This document shows, one piece after another, positions 1 through 8,863 of a stretch of 33,596 nucleotides of DNA. Position 1 is the first letter of the stretch; each line of letters begins with the position of its first letter. The position numbers were made by a program, and so were the translations under genes. Source of the DNA: CAIUGU01 sp031398625 (GTDB lineage: Bacteria; Pseudomonadota; Gammaproteobacteria; Steroidobacterales; Steroidobacteraceae); assembly GCA_031398625.1 (NCBI GenBank), contig JANNNQ010000297.1, forward strand, positions 1 through 33,596, in the 5' to 3' direction. The notes beneath the pieces were generated by a model that saw nothing but the letters and a program-made list of their open reading frames with translations, did not search any database and was not told the DNA's origin.

Positions 1-50
1 GCGCAATCGCTGAGCCTGGACTCACTCCACCCCTTTCATTCGAGACAGCC

Positions 51-1301
51 ATGAACACCCTGATCAAAGCCGCGCTGCTCACCAGCGCACTGACGCTCGC
101 CGGCAATGCGCTCGCCGACTGCACCTCAGACAGCAGTCCTGCCGAGGTCCGCAAGGCTTACGCCAACGCACAGGACTTCGAGCGCGCGGGCAAGAAGCGC
201 GAAGCGCTCTTCAACTACTTCCACGCCCAGGCGACCCTCTGCGAGGACAATCCGGTGGAACGCGATGCCGCGCGGCGGGCCGCTGCACTCGCCCACGAGC
301 TCGGCCCCAAAGCAGAGGCACAGCGCAATCTGCAGGAGGCCTTCGACCTGTACGAGGCCGGCGGTCTCTATGCGGCCGCCGACCGCGCACTCATCGCGCT
401 CCTCCGGACGCAGCCCGACGACATTTCGCTGTTCGAGCGCGCCCGGCAGACCTTCCGCTATCGCGAGCTCGAGTCCTTTGCCGCCAACAATGCTGTGCGT
501 ATCGCTGTCGCGGGGCCTTACCGGTTCGACGCGAAACTGCTGACGGAAGTCCTGGCCATGCCGGCGCAGGGAGTGGCTCGCGATCTCGCGAAGGAAGCGG
601 CCGCGTTCAACGAGCAGTACCTCAAGGACCTCGTCGCCCTGGTCCAGTCACAGCCTGCCAACCCGCTCGACATGGCCGGCTGGCAGCGCGCGCAAGCCGC
701 GCAACAGGCCTTTGCGGGCAAGTGGCAGCGGGATCCGGTCAAGGATTCGCTCGACGTGCTGGAACATGCCCGTGCGTGGACAGTTCACGTCCCTGATGCA
801 GTTGCAGAAGAACGACTGCACCAGCAGCGCCGGCAACGACTGACCGAGCGTGCCGAACTGCTTGCACAGCGGTACAGCGGCGCACCCCAGTTGCTGGAGA
901 GCGCCAAGAACTACTACGGCCGGCAGAACCTCGAGCGTCCGGCGCTCGATGCGCTGCTTGCCAAGGTCCACACGCAGGCATTGACCCAAGCGACCACCGC
1001 GGAGCAAGCGGGAGCGCTCAACCTGGCTGCGGCGTATTACGAAGTGGCCGACCAGCCTGCCAAATCGCAGGCGGCCCGCGACCGGATGGCCCAGTTCGCC
1101 CAGGCGCAGATGGCTCCCGCCATGGAGCAGGCCAAGGCTCAGGCCGAACAGCTGCGGGCAGCCTATTCCGATCCGCAGAAGGTAGAAGCCATGCGCAACC
1201 GGGCGCTGGAAGCCCAGCGGTCCCTGAGGGAAGCGCAGGCCAGTCAGTCGGGCAGCAATGCCAGCCGCGCCGACGACCTCGAGAAAGACCTCGGCCTCTG
1301 A
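51..1301 (+). CDS. Exported alpha-helical protein of unknown function
   Basis: I do not recognise this 416-aa protein. The first 22 residues form a Sec signal peptide (basic start, hydrophobic run, cleavage after ALA), so it should act in the periplasm. The rest is almost all helical and rich in Ala, Gln, Arg and Glu, with TPR-like helical pairs around residues 33-125 and 320-350 and a charged, coiled-coil-prone tail from about residue 345. No catalytic motif is visible. The ATG at 51 is the natural start because the leader begins there; a weak purine stretch (GAGAC) lies about 7 nt upstream. The gene converges on the TonB-dependent receptor, so no operon partner is visible downstream, and upstream sequence is outside the window. 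It could be a TPR scaffold or an envelope-stress protein. I am sure it is a real gene and unsure of its role. Confidence 0.8.
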   Translation: MNTLIKAALLTSALTLAGNALADCTSDSSPAEVRKAYANAQDFERAGKKREALFNYFHAQATLCEDNPVERDAARRAAALAHELGPKAEAQRNLQEAFDLYEAGGLYAAADRALIALLRTQPDDISLFERARQTFRYRELESFAANNAVRIAVAGPYRFDAKLLTEVLAMPAQGVARDLAKEAAAFNEQYLKDLVALVQSQPANPLDMAGWQRAQAAQQAFAGKWQRDPVKDSLDVLEHARAWTVHVPDAVAEERLHQQRRQRLTERAELLAQRYSGAPQLLESAKNYYGRQNLERPALDALLAKVHTQALTQATTAEQAGALNLAAAYYEVADQPAKSQAARDRMAQFAQAQMAPAMEQAKAQAEQLRAAYSDPQKVEAMRNRALEAQRSLREAQASQSGSNASRADDLEKDLGL

Positions 1302-1307
1302 TCGTTC

Positions 1308-1337
1308 CCCGGCGGGCTGGCCAGCAGGCCCGCCGGG
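1308..1337. terminator. Hairpin between convergent genes (probable bidirectional terminator)
   Basis: A perfect 10-bp GC-rich inverted repeat (arms 1308-1317 and 1328-1337, loop of 10 nt) lies in the 70-nt gap between the stop of the gene ending at 1301 and the stop of the receptor at 1372. Neither side has a good T-run, so it may be Rho-assisted or only an mRNA-stabilising hairpin. Confidence 0.5.
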
Positions 1338-1371
1338 TTCTCCGCGCCGGCCGGGGAGGTCGACTTACTCC

Positions 1372-3483
1372 CTAGCGCCCCGCGCCGAAGTCATACCTGA
1401 GCTCGATGCCGCCGTACACGTTGCGTTCCGGGGCGGGTTCGAAGTACCGGCCGCCGGCGCCGTTGATGGTGACGCTGGAGTTGTAAGCCTCATCGAGCAC
1501 GTTGTTCACGCCGACGAACGGCGAGATCGACAGTGCACCGACGGTTGCCAGGTACCCCAGCCGGGCATTGGCCACGACATAGCCGTCGCTCACCACGGTA
1601 TTGGCGTTGTCGGCATACACATCGTCGACATACATCGCGTCGACCGATGCAAACAGGCCCGTGTCGTGCGAATAGGTCAACTCGCCATGCAGGATGTTTT
1701 CCGGTGCGGCCGGCAGCGCATTGCCGCTGAAGTCATTTCCTGCTGCATCGACGAAGCGGTCGAAGGCGAAGTCAGAGTACGTATAGGCGACGGACAGGTC
1801 GAGACCGGGCAGCAGCTGCGAACCAAATGACATCTCGAACCCGTCGCGCGCGGATTCCCCGGCGTTGCGGAAGAAATCGCGCCCCGGGCTCGTGATCAGC
1901 TGGTAGGGAATCAGCTCGTTCTCCACGTCGATATGGAACACCGCCACTTCGTAGCGGCTGCGTTGCCCAAGCACCCCCTTCAGTCCCACTTCGTAGTTCG
2001 TCGCGGTCTGGGGCTCAAGCAGCCGGTTGAATCCGCCGCCGCCCGCCGGATTGGCAAACTCCGTCGTCGTGGGGGTTTCGAAGGCAGTGGAAACATTGCC
2101 GTACAGATGGAGAGCCGGCGAGATACTGAACATCACGCCCAGCATGGGACTGGTCTCGGAGAAACTGCGCCGGCCGGAATCGTTGCCATCGGTCAGGAAA
2201 CTGTCGGTGACATCGAACTCGACTTCGTCGTAGCGCACGCCCACCGTCATTTCGACGCGCTCCGTCAGCTTGAACTCGTCCTGCAGGTACAGACCCTGGC
2301 TGGTGACGGTTTCGTTCTGGTTGAAGCTCAACGCACCCAGCACGCCATTGTTGTTGGCAAACCGCTGCCGGTCGTCATCCTGGTGATCGTAGTCGACCCC
2401 GAGCATCAGCCGGTTGTCATGTCCGCCCCACGACCGGGTGTTGGTGTACATGAGACCCCCCCCGGCAAACAGGCGGTCGATGGTGACTGCACCCCCGGCC
2501 TGGAAAGCCAGGCGGCTCACGAAATCGCGCCATACGTAGTAGTTGCGGGCGGTGATCGAATGCTGCTCGCCGAACGACTTGCGATAGACGAGGCCAAGGC
2601 GCTGCTGTTCGAGTTCCTCGCCGGCCGCGAACTGGAGGTTCTGCGCACGCGCCTGCCGGGGATCCTGGGCAACCTGGGCTGCAGTGAGCTGGCCAGGGTC
2701 ATTCGACACCGGCTGGTCCGTGGCGTTGAAGCTGACGCTGAAATCCGAACCCGGATCGAACTCGTACCGCAGCCGGCCGCTGAACTGGCGGCTTTCCGCT
2801 TCGCTGTTGGCGCGATAGCCGTCGATCTCAAGGTCGGAAGCGCTGAGCAGGTAGTTGAGTTTGCCGTTGCTGCCGCCTGTCTTGAGCTGGTGCTTCGCGT
2901 AGCCGTGTTCGCCGAACGAGGTCCGCCCCTCGACGAACGGCTCGGGAGTCCCCTGCTCCGAGGTCACGAGGATCGCGCCACCCGAGGCATTGCCATACAG
3001 GGCGGAAGCCGGTCCGCGCATGACGGCGATCTGGCCCACCGACGACAGATCGATGCTGTCGACCTGGCCCTGGCCATCCGGCAGCGTTTCGGGAATGCCA
3101 TCGACCAGGATCTTGATGCCGCGGATGCCGAAGTTGGCGCGGGCGCCGAACCCACGGATGGAGACCCGGAGGTCCTGCGCGAAGTTGAACCGGTTCTGCA
3201 TGAACAGGCCGGGAATGCGTGCCAGGGATTCGTCGATCCCCAACTGCTGGCGGGCAGTCTGCACCGTCGATTCGTCCACGACGCCGATGGCAGCGGGAAT
3301 GTCGGCCACCGGTTTCTCGATGCGGGTGGCAGTGACCATGACTTCCGCGAGGACCGCACCGGATTGCGCTGCCTGCAACTGCGCGGTTCCGAGGATGCCG
3401 GCGACCACGCCCGCCACGAGGTAACTCGTTGGTACCCGATTTCCTGGCTTGGCCAGACGCACCCGAACGTTCGAACAACCCAT
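1372..3483 (-). CDS. TonB-dependent outer-membrane receptor
   Basis: A 703-aa outer-membrane receptor for energy-dependent uptake of a scarce ligand, probably a ferric siderophore or another metal chelate; the ligand cannot be read from sequence. After a signal peptide (roughly residues 1-40, ending LQAAQS) comes a TonB-box-like EVMVTATR. The plug domain follows (about 50-165), with typical plug motifs RGFGARANFGIRG, VDGIP and the VMRGPASALYGNASGGAI segment. The remainder is a beta-barrel with repeated short strands. It ends in an amphipathic strand (GGIELRYDFGAGR), with an aromatic residue near the end rather than a terminal Phe. I chose the ATG at 3483 rather than a GTG at 3558 because a strong purine-rich ribosome site (GGGGGGCGGGA) lies directly upstream and the leader fits. 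Monocistronic; three 10-bp direct repeats sit just upstream (see separate entry). Confidence 0.9.
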   Translation of the reverse strand: MGCSNVRVRLAKPGNRVPTSYLVAGVVAGILGTAQLQAAQSGAVLAEVMVTATRIEKPVADIPAAIGVVDESTVQTARQQLGIDESLARIPGLFMQNRFNFAQDLRVSIRGFGARANFGIRGIKILVDGIPETLPDGQGQVDSIDLSSVGQIAVMRGPASALYGNASGGAILVTSEQGTPEPFVEGRTSFGEHGYAKHQLKTGGSNGKLNYLLSASDLEIDGYRANSEAESRQFSGRLRYEFDPGSDFSVSFNATDQPVSNDPGQLTAAQVAQDPRQARAQNLQFAAGEELEQQRLGLVYRKSFGEQHSITARNYYVWRDFVSRLAFQAGGAVTIDRLFAGGGLMYTNTRSWGGHDNRLMLGVDYDHQDDDRQRFANNNGVLGALSFNQNETVTSQGLYLQDEFKLTERVEMTVGVRYDEVEFDVTDSFLTDGNDSGRRSFSETSPMLGVMFSISPALHLYGNVSTAFETPTTTEFANPAGGGGFNRLLEPQTATNYEVGLKGVLGQRSRYEVAVFHIDVENELIPYQLITSPGRDFFRNAGESARDGFEMSFGSQLLPGLDLSVAYTYSDFAFDRFVDAAGNDFSGNALPAAPENILHGELTYSHDTGLFASVDAMYVDDVYADNANTVVSDGYVVANARLGYLATVGALSISPFVGVNNVLDEAYNSSVTINGAGGRYFEPAPERNVYGGIELRYDFGAGR

Positions 3484-3495
3484 TCCCGCCCCCCC

Positions 3496-3524
3496 TGAAA
3501 TCCCGTGAAATCCCTTGAAATCCG
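3496..3524. repeat. Three tandem TGAAATCC repeats with 10-bp period upstream of the receptor
   Basis: TGAAATCC starts at 3496, 3506 and 3516, so the copies are spaced by exactly one helical turn. They lie 13-41 nt upstream of the receptor start codon. This spacing would put them on one DNA face for a regulator, or in the 5' untranslated RNA. No Fur-box consensus is evident. Role inferred only. Confidence 0.5.
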
Positions 3525-3600
3525 TGCGACCTCTTATCGATTCGCGCCCTTCTACCACCGGCAGGGGCGCGCCGATAGTAGGTTCAGGACAGACGAAGGG

Positions 3601-3630
3601 TCAAATCAAGCGCCGGGCCCGGTCCGGCGC
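3601..3630 (-). terminator. Probable intrinsic terminator of the small gene at 3650-3934
   Basis: On the minus strand a GC-rich hairpin (arms 3624-3630 and 3610-3616, 7 bp) lies 20 nt after the stop codon at 3650. It is followed by a T-rich tail (TTGATTTGA). The U-run is imperfect, so termination strength is uncertain. Confidence 0.45.
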
Positions 3631-3649
3631 CACGCAGCCTGCCACGCTG

Positions 3650-3934
3650 CTACAGGAGTTTGTTGCGGGCCTTGTCCTGATCGTCCCGGGGTCGCTCGTA
3701 GTCGCGATCCACGTTCGGATCCTCTTCCTTCGCGCGGGAGCGGCCTTCGCGCTCGGCGCGCTCGAGGTCCTTCGCTTCCTCGTCGCTGACGGAGACGCCC
3801 TGCTTGATCTGCGCCTGTCCCCGTCCGGATTCGACGAATTCCTGCGTCCGTGCCCGGTAGCGACGATCGGCTTCAATATCGCCCTCGCCCTGGTTGGCGT
3901 CGCGAGCGGGGGGTTTCGGGATCTGCGAGGCCAT
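3650..3934 (-). CDS. Small hydrophilic conserved protein
   Basis: A 94-aa cytoplasmic protein, very rich in Arg, Asp and Glu, with no membrane segment. The N-terminal half carries the pattern QGEGD..ADRRYRARTQEFVESGR; I recall this style of motif from small uncharacterised proteobacterial proteins with no assigned function. The C-terminal half (EEAKDLERAEREG..) is highly charged and probably helical or disordered. The start at 3934 is well supported: AAGGAG sits 8 nt upstream, whereas in-frame upstream codons lack such a site. It lies 153 nt downstream of the histidine kinase on the same strand, so it could be cotranscribed with it or have its own promoter. A stress-related role is possible but unsupported here. 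Confidence 0.75.
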   Translation of the reverse strand: MASQIPKPPARDANQGEGDIEADRRYRARTQEFVESGRGQAQIKQGVSVSDEEAKDLERAEREGRSRAKEEDPNVDRDYERPRDDQDKARNKLL

Positions 3935-4087
3935 GGCGGCTCCTTGGGGAAGGCTGGTGGCGGGGGTTGTTCCACCAGAAGGAGCAAGCGCCGTGCCAGC
4001 GGCAACCGCCGGAAATCGCGAGCCCGTCGGCTTGCCCGGACCGCCGGAGCGCGTCATCCATACAAACAGCGCTGTAAGAAGTACCGC

Positions 4088-5953
4088 TCAGGCGGCATCG
4101 GCGGAGGGTGTCTGCGGACTCCGGGCCGGAAGATCGGCGGCGGGCAAAGTGAAATGAAAGGCAGCTCCCTCATCGGGACGCCCCTCAGCCCAGATCTGGC
4201 CGCCGTACCGCCGCACGATGCGGGCCACAGTCGCGAGCCCGATGCCGATTCCTGGAAACTGCTCGGCCGAATGCAGCCGGCGGAACGGCTTGAAGAGCTT
4301 CTCCGCATACCGCATGTCGAACCCGGCCCCATTGTCGCGGAGGACATACTCGCTGGCGCCATGCTCATGGGCCACGCACCGGAATTCGATACGCGGATCG
4401 GTCTTCTGGCCAGTGTACTTCCAGGCGTTGCCCATCAGGTTCCCGAGGAGGGTACGCATGAGCCGCGGATCGGCCTGCACCTTGAGCCCGGCGTCGCATT
4501 CGAACGCCACCTGATACTCCGGATACTGCTGTCGCAGCTCGACTGCGATGGCCGCAGCAAGCTCCGAGAGATCCACCGGCTCGACGTTGCCATCCTGCGT
4601 GGTCATGCGGGCAAGATTCAGCAATCCATCGATGACCTCCGCCATGCGCTTCACGCCGTCCTGGATGCGCCCCAGGCGCCGCTCGGCCGTGTCGCGCCGC
4701 CCTTCCGCAAGCTCCGCCTCCAGCAGTCCGGCCATCCCGGAAATGGACCCGAGCGGCGAGCGCAGATCGTGCGACGCAGACGCCGCGAACGATTCGAGTT
4801 CCTGGTTCGCCAGCGCGAGCTGCGCGTTTGCCTGCTCGAGATCGCGGGTCCGCCACTGCACCCGCCGCTCGAGGTCGACGTTCAGGGTTTCCAGCGCCGC
4901 ATGCGCGCGTTCGAGATCGTCGAACAGCATGCGGTACTGCGCCTCCCGATCCTTCAGGTCATCGATGGATCGTCTCAGGAACAGGGTGAGCAGGATGAAC
5001 AGCGCCGTGGCGACGGCCATGATCCCGAGCGTGTTCAATGCCCGCGACTGCCAGTCCGCGAACACCACTGTTTGCGGCCGGCCGATGACCACTTCGAGCG
5101 GGTATCCACTGACCGCATAGTGGACATAGACCATCTCGGCACCCGTGAACTGGCTGGGAGCCTGAACGAGTTGGCGCTGGTCGAGCTTGCGAGCCACATC
5201 CTCCGGAATGCGCAGAACCTGGCCCGTGATACGGACATCGTTGGAAGGTGTCGGTACCCGCACGAGGATCCGGTGGTCATCCGAAACAATGGCGACCACC
5301 CCGTCCTGGAAGCGCAACCGCTCGTACGTTCGATAGATTGGCCCGATACCGAACAATGCACCGGCCCAGACGCGTGTGGCGACGCCGGCAGTCCGGAGCA
5401 CGGCGATCGGCAAAACCATATCGTCGGGTCGGCCAGGACCAAAGGCCGGATTACCTACCCAGATATCGCCAGCGGGTGGCGCAGCCACGGCGGGAGGAGC
5501 CAGAGGAGCCTGCCCGATGGAAGCCTCGACACCGGGCCGCATGGCCCGGATCTTCCTCTGATCAGCGACTATGAAGAGCGCGCGCACATAATCGCCACCA
5601 GTGAGGTTCGCGGTCAGTGTCGCCTGCACTTCGGCGTCTGTCAGCGCAGCCAATCCGCCTCTAGCTTCGATGAGGTTCATGGCAGCGCGGGCCGCACCAA
5701 TCCCGTCATGCAGCATCGCTTCGACGTGCTGGGCGACCCCGACGGCAATGGTCGTCATCTCTGCATCGGCCCGGGCCATGCTCTCGCCGTACTCGCGCCA
5801 GATATGCCACAGGCCGAAGCTCCAGACGGCCACGATGATCACCACGGCATAACCGAGCAACGTCCGGTTGACGAAATGCGGCAAGCGCCGGCCGAGTTCG
5901 GGCGAGCGTACTACCGCGGAGACCGGCTCGGCGTGAGGTGTCGGTCCAAGCAC
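4088..5953 (-). CDS. Membrane-bound sensor histidine kinase with extracytoplasmic sensor domain
   Basis: A sensor kinase of about 621 aa that autophosphorylates on His and passes phosphate to a response regulator. Numbered from the GTG at 5953: membrane helix about 30-49, periplasmic sensor of the dCache/PDC type about 50-305, second membrane helix about 307-327, coiled coil about 345-390. The HisKA domain has the phospho-acceptor in SASHDLRSP (His about 395). The ATPase domain has N-box GNLMGNAWKYTG, G1 DNGAGFD and G2 GIGIGLATV, all intact. There is no HAMP or receiver domain, and no response regulator gene lies adjacent, so it is an orphan here. The HisKA/ATPase pattern resembles the bacteriophytochrome-like kinase subgroup. 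The start is uncertain: the frame stays open to a TTG at 6061, but that leaves only 62 nt to the divergent gene. Confidence 0.87.
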   Translation of the reverse strand: MLGPTPHAEPVSAVVRSPELGRRLPHFVNRTLLGYAVVIIVAVWSFGLWHIWREYGESMARADAEMTTIAVGVAQHVEAMLHDGIGAARAAMNLIEARGGLAALTDAEVQATLTANLTGGDYVRALFIVADQRKIRAMRPGVEASIGQAPLAPPAVAAPPAGDIWVGNPAFGPGRPDDMVLPIAVLRTAGVATRVWAGALFGIGPIYRTYERLRFQDGVVAIVSDDHRILVRVPTPSNDVRITGQVLRIPEDVARKLDQRQLVQAPSQFTGAEMVYVHYAVSGYPLEVVIGRPQTVVFADWQSRALNTLGIMAVATALFILLTLFLRRSIDDLKDREAQYRMLFDDLERAHAALETLNVDLERRVQWRTRDLEQANAQLALANQELESFAASASHDLRSPLGSISGMAGLLEAELAEGRRDTAERRLGRIQDGVKRMAEVIDGLLNLARMTTQDGNVEPVDLSELAAAIAVELRQQYPEYQVAFECDAGLKVQADPRLMRTLLGNLMGNAWKYTGQKTDPRIEFRCVAHEHGASEYVLRDNGAGFDMRYAEKLFKPFRRLHSAEQFPGIGIGLATVARIVRRYGGQIWAEGRPDEGAAFHFTLPAADLPARSPQTPSADAA

Positions 5954-6122
5954 CTTAGGTTCCCTGCAAGGCTGCTCTCCGCTGCAAGTAGCTCTGGCGA
6001 CTATGCGCTCGCATGCCGCGTACTGCCAGCCCGGAAGTTCCCCGCCTTGGCAGGCTGTCAACGTTCACGTGGGCTGGAGCGTTATGGCTGACAGGGCAAT
6101 GCAGACCGGAGCAGGATACGGC

Positions 6123-7514
6123 ATGACTTCGTTGAAAAGCGTGATCGCAGTCAACCGCTTCGGCCTGGGCGCACGCCCGGGGGAACTCGCCGCGGCAGGC
6201 GGCGATCCCGAGGGTTGGCTTGAGGACCAGCTGCCCGGCGCCGGACCGGAACCTGCCGGACAACTTGCCGGCACCGCCAGCATCCTCGAAGACTTCTTCG
6301 CACTGCGGCAACTTCGGGCACAGTCAACGCCGGCGGCACCCGGCTCGCCGGCAGCCGATCCCGTCATGCGGGTACGCGACTCGGTATTGCCGCACTACCT
6401 CGCGCAGGCCGAAGCGCGGGTTCGCCTCGCCGCCGCGACCGACAAACCGTTCCGTGAACGGCTGGTGCATTTCTGGAGCAACCACTTCGCCGTATCGGTC
6501 GACAAGATCGTCTGCCTCGGGATCGCGGGCAGCTTCGAGAACGAAGCCATCCGCCCGCATGTCACGGGATCCTTCGGTGCCCTCCTCAAGAGCGCCGTGC
6601 AACACCCTGCCCTCATCCTCTATCTCGACAACCAGGCTTCGATCGGTCCGAACTCGCGACTAGGTACACGGGCGCAACGGCGTGCGAACCAGGAGCGCAA
6701 GATCGACATCAACGAAAACCTGGCCCGCGAAATCCTGGAGCTGCATACGCTCGGCGTGGAGGGGGGTTACTCGCAGTCGGATGTCACGGAGTTCGCTCGC
6801 GCCCTCACCGGCTGGTCCGTTGGCGGTGGGCCCGGACCGCTGGGCAGCGGCCAGCCCGGCACTTTCCTGTTCCGTGCCAACCTGCACGAGCCGGGCACGC
6901 GCACGATCCTCGGCGATCGTTACGGCGAAGACGGCCTGGAACAGGGCGAGCGCGTGCTCGAAGCACTGGCGCGACATCCAGCCACTGCGAGGCACGTTGC
7001 CACGAAGCTCGCGCGCCATTTCATCGCGGATGAGCCGCCTGCTGCGAGTGTCGAACGGTTGACGGCCGCGTGGACAGGATCGGACGGAAACCTGACTGCC
7101 GTCTATCGAGCGCTGGTGAGCGAAGCGGTCGACTTGCAGGGAACTGCAAAACTCAAGACTCCCTGGGACTACGTTGTTTCGACGTATCGTGGCCTCGACA
7201 TCCTTCCCGGGATGCCACGAGCGCTGCTCGCGCCGTTTGAACTCCTGGGGCAGCGCATCTGGTCGCCCGGCTCGCCTGCGGGCTGGCCGGACGCCGCCGC
7301 AGCCTGGGATGGTGCCGATGCCTTGCTCAAGCGCATCGAATGGGCCGATGCAGTAGGTGAACGGGTGGCTGCGTTGCGCACGCCGCTCGACACCGCTGCC
7401 AGCCTGCTTGGCGATACGCTCTCTGCCCGGACCCGGACAGCCCTCTCGCAGGCGGAATCGGGGGCGCAGGCATTCGCGCTGCTCCTGGCCAGCCCTGATT
7501 TCATGAGGAGATGA
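6123..7514 (+). CDS. DUF1800 domain protein
   Basis: A 463-aa member of the DUF1800 family, whose biochemical role is unknown. The family signature is plain: an N-terminal NRFGLGARPGE segment, then RERLVHFWSNHFAVS, then NENLAREILELHTLGV, then VTEFARALTGWSV, with a helical C-terminus. Family members are almost always encoded next to a Tat-exported DUF1501 protein, as here: the downstream ATG is 3 nt after this stop. The ATG at 6123 is chosen because AGGA lies 6 nt upstream and the family N-terminus begins at this point; in-frame start codons further upstream add residues with no family look. No signal peptide is visible, so it may be exported as a complex with its partner or remain cytoplasmic. 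Divergent from the histidine kinase. Confidence 0.93.
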   Translation: MTSLKSVIAVNRFGLGARPGELAAAGGDPEGWLEDQLPGAGPEPAGQLAGTASILEDFFALRQLRAQSTPAAPGSPAADPVMRVRDSVLPHYLAQAEARVRLAAATDKPFRERLVHFWSNHFAVSVDKIVCLGIAGSFENEAIRPHVTGSFGALLKSAVQHPALILYLDNQASIGPNSRLGTRAQRRANQERKIDINENLAREILELHTLGVEGGYSQSDVTEFARALTGWSVGGGPGPLGSGQPGTFLFRANLHEPGTRTILGDRYGEDGLEQGERVLEALARHPATARHVATKLARHFIADEPPAASVERLTAAWTGSDGNLTAVYRALVSEAVDLQGTAKLKTPWDYVVSTYRGLDILPGMPRALLAPFELLGQRIWSPGSPAGWPDAAAAWDGADALLKRIEWADAVGERVAALRTPLDTAASLLGDTLSARTRTALSQAESGAQAFALLLASPDFMRR

Positions 7515-7517
7515 CGC

Positions 7518-8711
7518 ATGACCCGTCTCACTCGCCGCCGGTTCGTGCAGGGCTCCGTCGCTGCAGGACTCCTGGCTTCGATGCCGGGCGTGAGCTTTGG
7601 CCAAGGCACGGGAGACACACGACTCATCGTGATGATCCTGCGCGGGGCACTGGATGGCCTGCACGCCGTTCCCGCGCTGGGTGATCCGGATTTTGCGTCG
7701 GCCCGCGGCCTCCTCGCTGGCACGGACTTCAGGCAGGGCACGCACCGCCTCGACGATCTCTGCTCGTTGCATCCCGAGCTGGCGAACCTGCATGCGCTGT
7801 ACGGCCGCCAGCAGCTCACCGTCTTTCATGCCGTTGCAACACCCTACCGCGAACGCTCGCATTTCGATGCCCAGGACCTCCTGGAAAATGGCACCGCCGC
7901 GGCCCATGGAGCCCGCGACGGCTGGCTCAATCGCGCACTGGTGACTTCGTGGTCCGGCAGCAAGCCCGCGGCCCTCGCGTTCGGCCAGAACGTTCCGCTG
8001 ATCCTGCGGGGCGCAGCCACCGTGAATACCTGGGCCCCCTCCAGGATGCCTGGCGTTGCCACAGACCTGCTCGCACGCCTGGAAATGCTCTATGCCGATG
8101 ATGATCTCCTTGCCCGCCGGCTGGGAGAAGCACTCGCCGCCGATCGCCTCGCGGGCAGCGAAACGGCCGCAGGCAGCCAGGAGGGCGCGGCCCGCAATCC
8201 GCTGCGTTCCGTCGGCACCACGCTGCAGGCAGTCGGCCGTTTTCTCGCCCATCCCGAAGGTCCTCGGATCGCCGTGCTCGACAGCAATGGCTGGGATACC
8301 CACGCCAATGAGGCACAGCAGCTGTCACTGCGATTGCGGGCGCTCGATGAGGGGTTCGTGCTACTGGAACAGGAACTCGGTACGGCATGGGAACGCACTG
8401 CGGTCCTGGTCGTCACCGAGTTCGGCAGGACGGTCGCCAGCAACGGTTCGCGGGGCACTGACCACGGCACCGGATCCGCGGCATTCCTGTTCGGCGGCGC
8501 CGTGGCGGGCGGCCGCGTCATGGCCGACTGGCCGGGCCTGCGTCACCAGGATCTGGATGAAGGCCGCGACCTCAAGGCAACGCTGGATCTGCGTTCCGTT
8601 TTCAAGGGGGTTCTTGCTGCCGCCTTCGATATCGACCGGTCCGCGCTCGACCACGAGGTCTTTCCCGGGAGCAGCGCCGCGCCACCGCTGGAAGGGCTGT
8701 TGCGAAGCTGA
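7518..8711 (+). CDS. Tat-exported DUF1501 domain protein
   Basis: A 397-aa DUF1501 protein, from a family with an alkaline-phosphatase/sulfatase-like fold but no settled function. A twin-arginine leader (TRRRFVQG at residues 5-12, hydrophobic core to about 22, cleavage near SFGQ) predicts folded export. Family motifs are present: LRGALDGLHAVP near 41-52, SNGWDTHANE at 256-265, and VVTEFGRTVASNGSRGTDHGTG at about 298-319, which supplies the His/Asp residues expected of the fold. AGGAG about 8 nt upstream supports the start. It forms a two-gene operon with the DUF1800 gene. Such pairs are common in gammaproteobacteria and planctomycetes. A second, more divergent DUF1501-like gene lies at the right end of the window. 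Confidence 0.93.
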   Translation: MTRLTRRRFVQGSVAAGLLASMPGVSFGQGTGDTRLIVMILRGALDGLHAVPALGDPDFASARGLLAGTDFRQGTHRLDDLCSLHPELANLHALYGRQQLTVFHAVATPYRERSHFDAQDLLENGTAAAHGARDGWLNRALVTSWSGSKPAALAFGQNVPLILRGAATVNTWAPSRMPGVATDLLARLEMLYADDDLLARRLGEALAADRLAGSETAAGSQEGAARNPLRSVGTTLQAVGRFLAHPEGPRIAVLDSNGWDTHANEAQQLSLRLRALDEGFVLLEQELGTAWERTAVLVVTEFGRTVASNGSRGTDHGTGSAAFLFGGAVAGGRVMADWPGLRHQDLDEGRDLKATLDLRSVFKGVLAAAFDIDRSALDHEVFPGSSAAPPLEGLLRS

Positions 8712-8863
8712 AACAAGCCGAATGAGGCAACAAAACGGCGCTGCCTGGACATAATCACCCGCAAATCGCCACGCCTCAGGGATGGCCCGACGGGGCATGC
8801 AGAAGCAGCCTTTGTGCCTCGCGCGCTACGCTGGCTGCCCCTCGAACCGGACCGTCCCCGATC

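Noticed and set aside
3515..6091. Very long plus-strand open frame opposite the histidine kinase
   Set aside because: Low-complexity Arg/Gly/His-rich translation with no domain; it mirrors the GC-rich codon pattern of the kinase gene, whose own frame has clear catalytic motifs.
6660..8303. Minus-strand open frame opposite the DUF1800/DUF1501 genes
   Set aside because: No recognisable domain, and it spans two well-supported family genes on the other strand.
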